The position numbers and the translations under genes were made by a program. Below are positions 18,214-26,095 of a stretch of DNA of 34,201 bases, in pieces (within the stretch, counting starts at the first letter, position 1; each line of letters begins with the position of its first letter). Location of the stretch: assembly GCA_001782075.1 (NCBI GenBank), contig MFNO01000038.1:1-34201 (forward strand). The letters run 5' to 3'. Source of the stretch: Candidatus Levybacteria bacterium RIFCSPHIGHO2_01_FULL_38_26. Lineage in GTDB: Bacteria; Patescibacteriota; Microgenomatia; Levybacterales; UBA12049. Under the pieces are notes generated by a model that worked only from the letters and a program-made list of their open reading frames with translations, was not told the origin of the DNA and searched no databases.

Positions 18214-18243
18214 AATATATCAAATTATCTAGTGGATAGTCAA
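18214..18243 (-). promoter_or_regulatory. Promoter of Ile-rich leader unit
   Basis: TTGACT, 18 nt spacer, TATATT. Confidence 0.82.
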
Positions 18244-18334
18244 GGGGCTTTAGATAATCTATAAATTCACGCATGACAGTATATTAGATACTTCATTTCT
18301 CCAGTCACTGGGTTTGTAAGAAGGGTTTTTTTAT

Positions 18335-19195
18335 TTACTTAATAATTGACCTTGCGCTACCGTCAAAAATAGTTCCAGCAAGAGGCAGCGATTCGTTTTT
18401 ATTTGTAGACGGTTTGACTAGATCAACTTCCCACCATGTGTCGTTTCCATCAGAATTAAGATCAATTCTGGATGCGTTGAAGCCACCTTCTCCAAAATGC
18501 GATCGTATTTGATCTGCAGTTTTAAATAGCTTGTTGTTATCCCTAAGGTATTCGTGGTAGCGATAAACTGCAAATTTTAACTTTTTTTGTTCGCTAATTT
18601 CTGAATTAGCCGCAGTCTTGTGTCTAATTTTTCGTCTTAGCTTACTTAGTTCTCTGTTTATGTCGTAATTTACCAAAGACGGATGATGTAGATTCAGAAA
18701 AACTAATCCGCCAGGTTTAGCTATACGGTAAGTTTCTGCTAGAGCTTGTGATGGCATAAAGTCAAAAGCCATATTACTTACTACTGCGTTAAACTGTTCG
18801 TCTCTAAATGGTAAAGTTCCTCCTGTTGCTTGTACGTGTTCATAGTCTTTTGCCAGTAGGCTAGCTTTGGGAATGCTTGCGATATCTAATGTGACAACCT
18901 GACATGGTGGTTTAATATCGTAGATATCTTTCCATTCTTTTTCCAGGATTTGTCTTCCTGCTCCAAGATCAAGCACATAACTGTCTTTAGGTAGAGCGTT
19001 GATATAAGGATGCACCCTTTTAATTAGCGAGGTTCTACTTAGATCAGGGCTATCTTCTTTATTTCTCCAAAGTTTATTCTTCGCATTCTTTGTATCCAGA
19101 TTATAGAACGAGCTATAGAAGGCATACGACTCGCCTTCAGGATCGGATGCCGGATCGGGTATATGTGATCTAAATTCTGATTCTAACAACACCAT
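18335..19195 (-). CDS. Class I SAM-dependent methyltransferase
   Basis: VLDLGAGR, TGGTLPFRDEQFNAVVSNMAFDF, IAKPGGLVFLNLHH; ATG at 19195 preferred over TTG at 19207, which overlaps the terminator tract. Confidence 0.85.
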   Translation of the reverse strand: MVLLESEFRSHIPDPASDPEGESYAFYSSFYNLDTKNAKNKLWRNKEDSPDLSRTSLIKRVHPYINALPKDSYVLDLGAGRQILEKEWKDIYDIKPPCQVVTLDIASIPKASLLAKDYEHVQATGGTLPFRDEQFNAVVSNMAFDFMPSQALAETYRIAKPGGLVFLNLHHPSLVNYDINRELSKLRRKIRHKTAANSEISEQKKLKFAVYRYHEYLRDNNKLFKTADQIRSHFGEGGFNASRIDLNSDGNDTWWEVDLVKPSTNKNESLPLAGTIFDGSARSIIK

Positions 19196-19204
19196 ATTTT
19201 GCCA

Positions 19205-19230
19205 CAAAAAAAACCCGCCTATTGGCGGGA
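19205..19230 (-). terminator. Leader terminator, regions 3:4
   Basis: Minus strand TCCCGCC-AATA-GGCGGGT then T-run. Confidence 0.86.
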
Positions 19231-19267
19231 TTTCTAAACGGTTTATAAACTAAACCATCCTCCCGCC

Positions 19268-19318
19268 CTAACGGGTAAGAAGGAGGACTAATCTAATAGA
19301 TAAACTTTTTGATTTCAT
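19268..19318 (-). CDS. Leu-rich leader peptide MKSKSLSIRLVLLLTR
   Basis: ATG AAA TCA AAA AGT TTA TCT ATT AGA TTA GTC CTC CTT CTT ACC CGT TAG; 5 Leu of 16 residues. Confidence 0.72.
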   Translation of the reverse strand: MKSKSLSIRLVLLLTR

Positions 19319-19329
19319 TGTTATCACAG

Positions 19330-19359
19330 ATTTTACACAATCCTACTACTTTCTGTCAA
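19330..19359 (-). promoter_or_regulatory. Promoter of Leu-rich leader unit
   Basis: TTGACA, 18 nt spacer, TAAAAT. Confidence 0.85.
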
Positions 19360-19368
19360 GATGGGAAA

Positions 19369-20025
19369 TTAACCCGTCTGCGTTGCTACCACGCGTTCGT
19401 TAGAGAGGCCAAATGTAGTGCCGTGTTTTTTAAACATTGCCCAGTATTGTCTTTTGTTTTTCTTGCTTTGGAATGCGGAAAGCCACGCTCCGGAGTCTTC
19501 AATTTTCATACGGGCGATTATAATTACAGATTTAAGCCACTGGAAAAAGTTGACATGGTATCTTCCTGGTTTTACTACTTGCTGTTGAACTGTAACTTCT
19601 CTAAATTGAATTTGCAGCTCATCTGTGCTTTCAATCAACTGCTGTAGTTCAATTTGTATTTCTTCAAGAGTTCTTTTTGTCTCCTTATTAAATTCCAGTT
19701 GCGTGGTACTTTCACCACGACGCATTTCTCGAAGATACGTGGTTCCTATTTCTCCCCCTTCGATCCCAAAAAATTCATTTTTTTCTTCGTTTTCTATATG
19801 CTCTTTTAGAACCAGTTCTTTGCCCTCAACAAGATCTCCGCTTAATTCTGGATGTATTTTTTGCTCTGTGTGGGAAGTTTTAAGAACCTGGTCTTTAGCA
19901 TCCAATCCGCCTTCTTTTACTAAATCTTTAACAAAAGAATCTCCTACAGTCCTAGTGAGGTTTCTGAATGTTTCGATGCTGTTATCGTTTATAAATTGCT
20001 GTTTTCTGCGGAGTGTTTTATTCAT
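19369..20025 (-). CDS. Hypothetical protein, possibly DUF5660-like
   Basis: Long ORF with ATG start; helical/coiled-coil middle (TLEEIQIELQQLIESTDELQIQ); family recalled only. Confidence 0.6.
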   Translation of the reverse strand: MNKTLRRKQQFINDNSIETFRNLTRTVGDSFVKDLVKEGGLDAKDQVLKTSHTEQKIHPELSGDLVEGKELVLKEHIENEEKNEFFGIEGGEIGTTYLREMRRGESTTQLEFNKETKRTLEEIQIELQQLIESTDELQIQFREVTVQQQVVKPGRYHVNFFQWLKSVIIIARMKIEDSGAWLSAFQSKKNKRQYWAMFKKHGTTFGLSNERVVATQTG

Positions 20026-20030
20026 AATTT

Positions 20031-20070
20031 ACCCGCCTTTGCTCTTCGAGCTTTGGAAGGGCTAGCACCC
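20031..20070. repeat. Quasi-palindromic dispersed-type element between tig and downstream gene
   Basis: Minus strand GCTAGCCCTTCC-AAA-GCTC-GAA-GAGC-AAA-GGCGGGT: outer stem, AAA/AAA internal loop, GCTC/GAGC inner stem. Confidence 0.5.
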
Positions 20071-20078
20071 GCAACATA

Positions 20079-20990
20079 TCACAAATTCTTCAAAAAATCA
20101 AGTGTTTTCTGCTGTCTTAGTATACTTGCCAAAAGATAGCGGTTGTTTTTGAGGTGTTCTCTCTCTTTGTCGTCTTTTGCTTTTAGTATCGCCTCATCAA
20201 TTTCTTTTTCATCAACATGAATTTTCTCCTCAACTGCTATTTTTTGCAGAGCAAATTCAAGAGTAAGATCATTAATTACCCTTTTTCTATATTCCTCTCT
20301 GAGGATTTGCGGAGTTTTCTTTGTTGAGGAGAGATATTGGTCAAGTGTTAGTCCGAGCCTTTTAACATCATCTAAAGTCTGTGCTAGCAGGCGTTCTATC
20401 TCTTGTTCTATCAGAATTTCTGGAATTGTTGTTTTTGTACTTTCAAGGAGCGCATTTACGATTTCATCAAATTTAACTTCCTGCTGCTTGCCCTGAGGGC
20501 TTCGACTGAGCTCAGCCGAATGTCCTGCGTCGAAGGGTTCTTTTCCCGGCACTATTATCTTTGATTTGGCTGTAATTTTTTGGATGTTTTGTTTGTAGTC
20601 GTCAAGTTTTACATCCGGCATTTCGCAAGTGAGCGCAGTAAATTGCCAGTCTTGCCTGCCGGCAGGCAGGTCTTTTGATAGATCTGTCAGTGTCGATCCC
20701 GGATCGATGTGGATTTTGGGATTTGTAATAGGTTTTAATTTGTGCTCTTGGACAGCGTCAATATAAAATTTGGGAAGTAATTTTTTCAGCACCTCTTCTC
20801 TAACTTTTTCTTTGTCTATTTTCTCATCGACCAAGTGTCTGGGCGCATTTCCCTTTCTAAATCCGGGAAGCTCAATTTCTTTTGCCGCCTCCCCAACTAC
20901 CTCGTCCCACGTCTTTTTTACGTCGGCAGAAGGCACGTTTACGGTAAGCCTAATTGTTCCGTCTTCTTGTTTTTGTATTGCTGAAATCAT
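20079..20990 (-). CDS. tig: Trigger factor-like chaperone, apparently without a PPIase domain
   Basis: N-terminal VPSADVKKTWDEVVGEAAKEIELPGFRKGNAPRHLVDEKI; ATG at 20990 because the track ORF start runs through a tRNA. Confidence 0.85.
   Translation of the reverse strand: MISAIQKQEDGTIRLTVNVPSADVKKTWDEVVGEAAKEIELPGFRKGNAPRHLVDEKIDKEKVREEVLKKLLPKFYIDAVQEHKLKPITNPKIHIDPGSTLTDLSKDLPAGRQDWQFTALTCEMPDVKLDDYKQNIQKITAKSKIIVPGKEPFDAGHSAELSRSPQGKQQEVKFDEIVNALLESTKTTIPEILIEQEIERLLAQTLDDVKRLGLTLDQYLSSTKKTPQILREEYRKRVINDLTLEFALQKIAVEEKIHVDEKEIDEAILKAKDDKEREHLKNNRYLLASILRQQKTLDFLKNL
20490..20537. repeat. Palindromic element inserted in tig (PFDAGHSAELSRSPQG)
   Basis: CCCTGAGGGCTTCGACTGAGCTCAGCC...GTCGAAGGG with TGAGCTCA core and TTCGAC/GTCGAA arms. 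Confidence 0.65.
20654..20667. repeat. Perfect palindrome GCCTGCCGGCAGGC inserted in tig (LPAGRQ)
   Basis: 14-nt perfect palindrome within a locally GC-rich insert. Confidence 0.7.
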
Positions 20991-20992
20991 AG

Positions 20993-21074
20993 TGCCAGGG
21001 AGAGGACTCGAACCTCCAAGGGTTGCCCCACATGGTCCTAAACCATGCGCGTCTGCCAGTTTCGCCACCCTGGC
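20993..21074 (-). tRNA. tRNA-Leu(TAG)
   Basis: Acceptor GCCAGGG/CCCTGGC; anticodon arm CATGG-TTTAGGA-CCATG; long variable arm. Confidence 0.93.
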
Positions 21075-21108
21075 GATCTAATAGGATAACGAAACTATTA
21101 TACAGAAT

Positions 21109-21666
21109 TTAAATGGAAATGGAAAGGTGGGTTATTTGGTTTTGATATTCAAACTCACGGATTTTTTCCATAAAATAAGTAACATTTCCTGCCCATCTGG
21201 GTGATGCCGCATAGATTCTACCAATTTCGTAGATGTCAGTCGCTTTCCATTTATTTAGGTAGTTTTCTCTAAGCCCTTTTGATACTGTATCTATAGCATC
21301 TTCCCAAGAGGAAAAGTAAATAACATTATCTCCATATACCCCCCATCCCCAACCATTGTATGAGTTATATGGAATGTGTTTACCAAAAGTTGACTCAACT
21401 CCGGAGATAGAAGCAACAAGTCTCCAGTCGAGGTTGTAGTCGTCGGCTTTTTTAACAAAAACATTTGAATATTGCGCAAGAGGAGAGTTATATTTATCCA
21501 AGAATTTCTTTAAAATTTTTGCACGATTATCCTGAGCTTTTGTTACAAGCTCTGTTTCGAGTGCTGCAGAAGAGCCCGAAGCATTCTGATACGAGTAAGC
21601 TTTCTTTGGAAGTATCAAGAGAAGCACGAAAAATACAAAGAACATTAAATAGGACTTTTTTACCAT
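21109..21666 (-). CDS. Secreted lysozyme/transglycosylase-like protein
   Basis: Signal-like N-terminus; DWRLVASISGVESTFGKHIPYNSYNGWGWGVYG. Confidence 0.7.
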   Translation of the reverse strand: MVKKSYLMFFVFFVLLLILPKKAYSYQNASGSSAALETELVTKAQDNRAKILKKFLDKYNSPLAQYSNVFVKKADDYNLDWRLVASISGVESTFGKHIPYNSYNGWGWGVYGDNVIYFSSWEDAIDTVSKGLRENYLNKWKATDIYEIGRIYAASPRWAGNVTYFMEKIREFEYQNQITHLSISI

Positions 21667-21711
21667 AAAAAAATCCTAACGTATGCATTTGGAGATGGCA
21701 TACCTTAGGAT
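21667..21711 (-). terminator. Intrinsic-terminator-like hairpin between promoter and start codon of 21109..21666
   Basis: ATCCTAA-G-GTATGC ... GCATAC-G-TTAGGAT then TTTTTT, immediately before ATG. Confidence 0.75.
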
Positions 21712-21721
21712 CTAATCGAGT

Positions 21722-21750
21722 ATTGTATCATTTAACTATAGGTTTGTCAA
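21722..21750 (-). promoter_or_regulatory. Promoter of 21109..21666
   Basis: TTGACA, 17 nt spacer, TACAAT. Confidence 0.85.
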
Positions 21751-21850
21751 GTCCGACCGTCAGCGAAATTACCGAGTCAATTGTTTGATAAAACTTGACT
21801 AATGTCGTAGACGAAGTCTAGCGGGTTTGTAACTATGGGTTAATAATGAG

Positions 21851-22423
21851 TTATTGGAGTTTATCCATGAAGAATTCAACAGCCTCTGCCCAGCTTCCTT
21901 GACTTTGAGGAGTATACCTTTTCATTATTTCATATGGTGTAATTAATCCATCTGCCTTGTACTTTAAAGCCAAAGTTTTCGTCACGGTGTGAATTGCTTC
22001 TTCAAAATTTGAGAATCTCGTTACCTTATCTCCATAAATACCAAATCCCCAGCAGTTGTGGGAGTTTGGGGGAGACCTTTTACACAGGTTTGATTCCTGC
22101 ATGGCGATAGCGGGGATGAGGCGAAAGTCGAGATCATACAGGTCTGCGGCTTCAATAACAGTTGCCGCATGCGGCTCGAGCGGAGAGTTGTAACGCTCAA
22201 AAAATTGCCTGACAATTTCAACTCTGGCTCCCTCTTCAAAGATTTTATCTTCAATTTTATTCTCCAGTGAGGGCAGTGCCGCAAATGCAACTGAATGAGG
22301 TCTGGTAGTATATACGTTGTTTTTGTTTTGTTTGTAAGACACAGATAGAAGGAAGAAGATGCTGGCTAAAAGCAAAGATGCTGTGAATCCAAAAAAAGAA
22401 AATGTGAGAAAAATTTTCGTCAT
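21851..22423 (-). CDS. Secreted lysozyme/transglycosylase-like protein (paralog of 21109..21666)
   Basis: DLDFRLIPAIAMQESNLCKRSPPNSHNCWGFGIYGDKVTRFSNFEEAIHTVTK aligns by eye with the paralog. Confidence 0.7.
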   Translation of the reverse strand: MTKIFLTFSFFGFTASLLLASIFFLLSVSYKQNKNNVYTTRPHSVAFAALPSLENKIEDKIFEEGARVEIVRQFFERYNSPLEPHAATVIEAADLYDLDFRLIPAIAMQESNLCKRSPPNSHNCWGFGIYGDKVTRFSNFEEAIHTVTKTLALKYKADGLITPYEIMKRYTPQSQGSWAEAVEFFMDKLQ

Positions 22424-22462
22424 GCGTTGGAGATAGATTTATATTGGCATATTTTAAAAAAG

Positions 22463-22491
22463 TTGTCAACCTTATGGAGTTTTGATAAAAT
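22463..22491 (+). promoter_or_regulatory. Promoter of tRNA cluster; -35 overlaps a divergent TTGACA
   Basis: TTGTCA, 17 nt spacer, TAAAAT; reverse-strand TTGACA at 22464-22469. Confidence 0.7.
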
Positions 22492-22505
22492 GAAACTGTA
22501 TTTTT

Positions 22506-22586
22506 GTCGGGGTGGCGGAATGGTAGACGCGTACGGTTCAGGGCCGTATGGAGCAATCCATGGAGGTTCGAGTCCTCTCTCCGACA
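22506..22586 (+). tRNA. tRNA-Leu(CAG)
   Basis: Acceptor GTCGGGG/CTCCGAC; anticodon loop TTCAGGG. Confidence 0.92.
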
Positions 22587-22618
22587 CCCAGAGAGAGGGG
22601 CTTAATACAATAAAACGA

Positions 22619-22701
22619 GGGTCGGTGGCGGAACCTGGTATACGCGCATGCTTGAGGTGCATGTCCCGCAAGGGGTGGAGGTTCAACTCCTCTCCGACCC
22701 A
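22619..22701 (+). tRNA. tRNA-Leu(GAG)
   Basis: Acceptor GGGTCGG/CCGACCC; anticodon arm CATGC-TTGAGGT-GCATG. Confidence 0.92.
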
Positions 22702-22715
22702 CCGCGTCAAACGCG

Positions 22716-22894
22716 GGGCACTTAGCTCAGTGGTAGACCTGCCCGACATTGAATGGACCCGTGGCTCAGTTGGTAGAGCGTCTCGTTTACACCGAGAAGG
22801 TCAAAGGTTCGAGTCCTTTCGGGTCCACAAAGTCCAGTCAGGCGGGGTTGTCGCCTAAGGCGACATGTCGGGGGTTCAAGTCCCTCAGTGCCCA
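22716..22894 (+). other. Interrupted tRNA-like gene whose 5' and 3' parts flank a complete tRNA-Val
   Basis: 5' GGGCACT-TA-GCTCAGTGGTAGACC; 3' T-arm GGGGG-TTCAAGT-CCCTC and AGTGCCC-A; 7-bp perfect acceptor pairing. Confidence 0.6.
22755..22827 (+). tRNA. tRNA-Val(TAC), nested
   Basis: Acceptor GGACCCG/CGGGTCC; anticodon arm TCTCG-TTTACAC-CGAGA; T-arm AAAGGTTCGAGTCCTTT. Confidence 0.94.
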
Positions 22895-22926
22895 CAAAAT
22901 AAATATTTTTGTTATAATATATTTTC

Positions 22927-23001
22927 TGCCGAGATAGCCTAGGTGGTCATGGCGCGTGTCTGAAGAACACGTTATGCGGGTTCGACTCCTGCTCTCGGCA
23001 C
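22927..23001 (+). tRNA. tRNA-Phe(GAA)
   Basis: Acceptor TGCCGAG/CTCGGCA; anticodon arm CGTGT-CTGAAGA-ACACG; position 73 appears to be C. Confidence 0.8.
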
Positions 23002-23038
23002 CGCATCAGCTTCTGCACACTTTGGGTGTCTCGCCAAA

Positions 23039-23971
23039 ATGATTATTGTTACAGGTACAATCGCCTACGATTATATAATGGATTTTCCCGGTAAATTTGG
23101 CGACCACATCCTTCCCCATCAAATTCACAACATAAATTTATCTTTCATCGTTAATAAATTTGCAAGAAGACGCGGCGGGACAGCCGGAAATGTTTCATAT
23201 TCTTTAGGACTTCTTAAAACTCCCCATACTCTTTTTTCTGTTGCGGGAAAAGATTTTGATGATTATAAGAAGGCTTTTAAAAAGCTAAATATTGATACAG
23301 ATCATGTTTTGGTAGACAAAAGCAACTATACCTCGACAGGTTTTGCGATGACAGATAAAAAGGATAATCAAATTTGGGGATATTTTTATGGAGCGGCAGA
23401 AAAAATCTCAAAACTTAATCTTAAAAATATCGCGACCAAAAAAGACATTGTACTTATTGGTCCATCCGGCGCAAAGGGATCTTTATCTTTTGTAAAACAA
23501 TGCGTTGACTTGAAATCTTCTTATGTTTTTGATCCTGGTTTTATATTGACACAAGTGAATGATAACGATTTGGAATTTGGAGTTGGTCATTGTAATTTTT
23601 TGATTGGCAATGATTATGAAATAAATCTTATTAAAAAGAGAGTAAAAAAGTGGAAAAGCATGTTTAAAAATAAAACTGTTATCACGACGCTTGGTGAAAA
23701 GGGATCGAAAATAGAATGCAATGGAATTAGCTACAATATAAAACCGGCAAAGCCCAAAAAAGTGGTAGATCCAACCGGTGCCGGCGACGCGTGGAGGGCC
23801 GGGTTTTTGGCCGGAATGGAAAAAGGATTTGATTTAAAAACTTGCGGGGGGATGGGATCTGTTGCCAGCTCTTTTGCAGTTGAGGAGTATGGAACGCAGG
23901 AACATAAGTTTAGCACTAAAGACTTTGAAAATAGATATAGACAAACATATAAAAGTCTGTTAGATTTATAG
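23039..23971 (+). CDS. PfkB-family carbohydrate/adenosine kinase
   Basis: RRGGTAGNVSYSLG and VVDPTGAGDAWRAGFLAG signatures. Confidence 0.9.
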   Translation: MIIVTGTIAYDYIMDFPGKFGDHILPHQIHNINLSFIVNKFARRRGGTAGNVSYSLGLLKTPHTLFSVAGKDFDDYKKAFKKLNIDTDHVLVDKSNYTSTGFAMTDKKDNQIWGYFYGAAEKISKLNLKNIATKKDIVLIGPSGAKGSLSFVKQCVDLKSSYVFDPGFILTQVNDNDLEFGVGHCNFLIGNDYEINLIKKRVKKWKSMFKNKTVITTLGEKGSKIECNGISYNIKPAKPKKVVDPTGAGDAWRAGFLAGMEKGFDLKTCGGMGSVASSFAVEEYGTQEHKFSTKDFENRYRQTYKSLLDL

Positions 23972-25243
<1,272 letters not shown>

Positions 25244-25308
25244 GTCTTATTCTCTCTTAAATGCTTCCAACTTGAATAGCGTTACGTTTAGTCTTATAAT
25301 TCGCATGA

Positions 25309-26094
25309 ATGTATAAAGAATATTCTAGGTTTTATGACGACGTTTATGAGGGGAAAAGGCTTGATGAATTGGCAGGGCTCTGGCGGGATGATCGGGATTT
25401 TTGGCTAAATCAGGCCAAGGAAGCAGGATCTCCAATTCTTGAGATTGCCTGCGGTTCTGGAAGACTGACTATACCTATTGCAGAATTGGGTTTAATAGTT
25501 CATGGTATTGACAATTCACAGGAAATGCTTGCTTTACTAAAAGAAAAAGTAGCCAGGATGGAAGTAAATCCCGAAAATTTAACATATGAGTTATCTTCCA
25601 TGTCGGGAGACGATGAGTATCCATCGGGTTTTAATCTCGCATTTGTTTCCACAAGCGCACTTCAGTATTTACATATTGCTGAAGATCAGGAAAAAGCATT
25701 CGCCAAAGCATACGGGAGTTTAAAAAGCGGCGGGAAATTCATAACAGACGTATTTAATCCAAATCCTGAATTTATTACAGGGTGGGGAGAAAAGATACTT
25801 ATGAAGCAGTCGCAAAGCTTATCTGATCCTGATACTGAAATTGACTGGTATTGTGTTCCGATATCATATGACGGGCAGACAAAAATCTTGAATATGCCAA
25901 ATCTATTTGTTTTCAGGAGACAAGATGAACAGACTGAACTGTCAATGGATGTAGGGTATTATTGTTATTCGGAGAGTGAGTTAAAGGAGTTGTTTTTAAA
26001 ATCTGATTTTAAAGATATCAAGGTCTTTGGCGGGTATAATAAGGAAGATTTTACCCAAATAAGCAGTCGTATAATCATGATGGGTACCAAATAG
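25309..26094 (+). CDS. Class I SAM-dependent methyltransferase
   Basis: ILEIACGSGRLTIPIAELGLIVHGIDNSQEML. Confidence 0.9.
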   Translation: MYKEYSRFYDDVYEGKRLDELAGLWRDDRDFWLNQAKEAGSPILEIACGSGRLTIPIAELGLIVHGIDNSQEMLALLKEKVARMEVNPENLTYELSSMSGDDEYPSGFNLAFVSTSALQYLHIAEDQEKAFAKAYGSLKSGGKFITDVFNPNPEFITGWGEKILMKQSQSLSDPDTEIDWYCVPISYDGQTKILNMPNLFVFRRQDEQTELSMDVGYYCYSESELKELFLKSDFKDIKVFGGYNKEDFTQISSRIIMMGTK

Positions 26095-26095
26095 A

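Noticed and set aside
20991-21068. N-terminal extension of the tig ORF (MAKLADAHGLGPCGATLGGSSPLPGT)
   Set aside because: It is the translation of tRNA-Leu; true start is ATG at 20990.
22716-22894. Group I intron in the interrupted tRNA
   Set aside because: Insert of about 140 nt, mostly an intact tRNA, is too small and lacks visible P3-P8 core elements.
22427-22937. 143-aa and 62-aa ORFs over the tRNA cluster
   Set aside because: They read through tRNA genes; typical tRNA-derived spurious ORFs.
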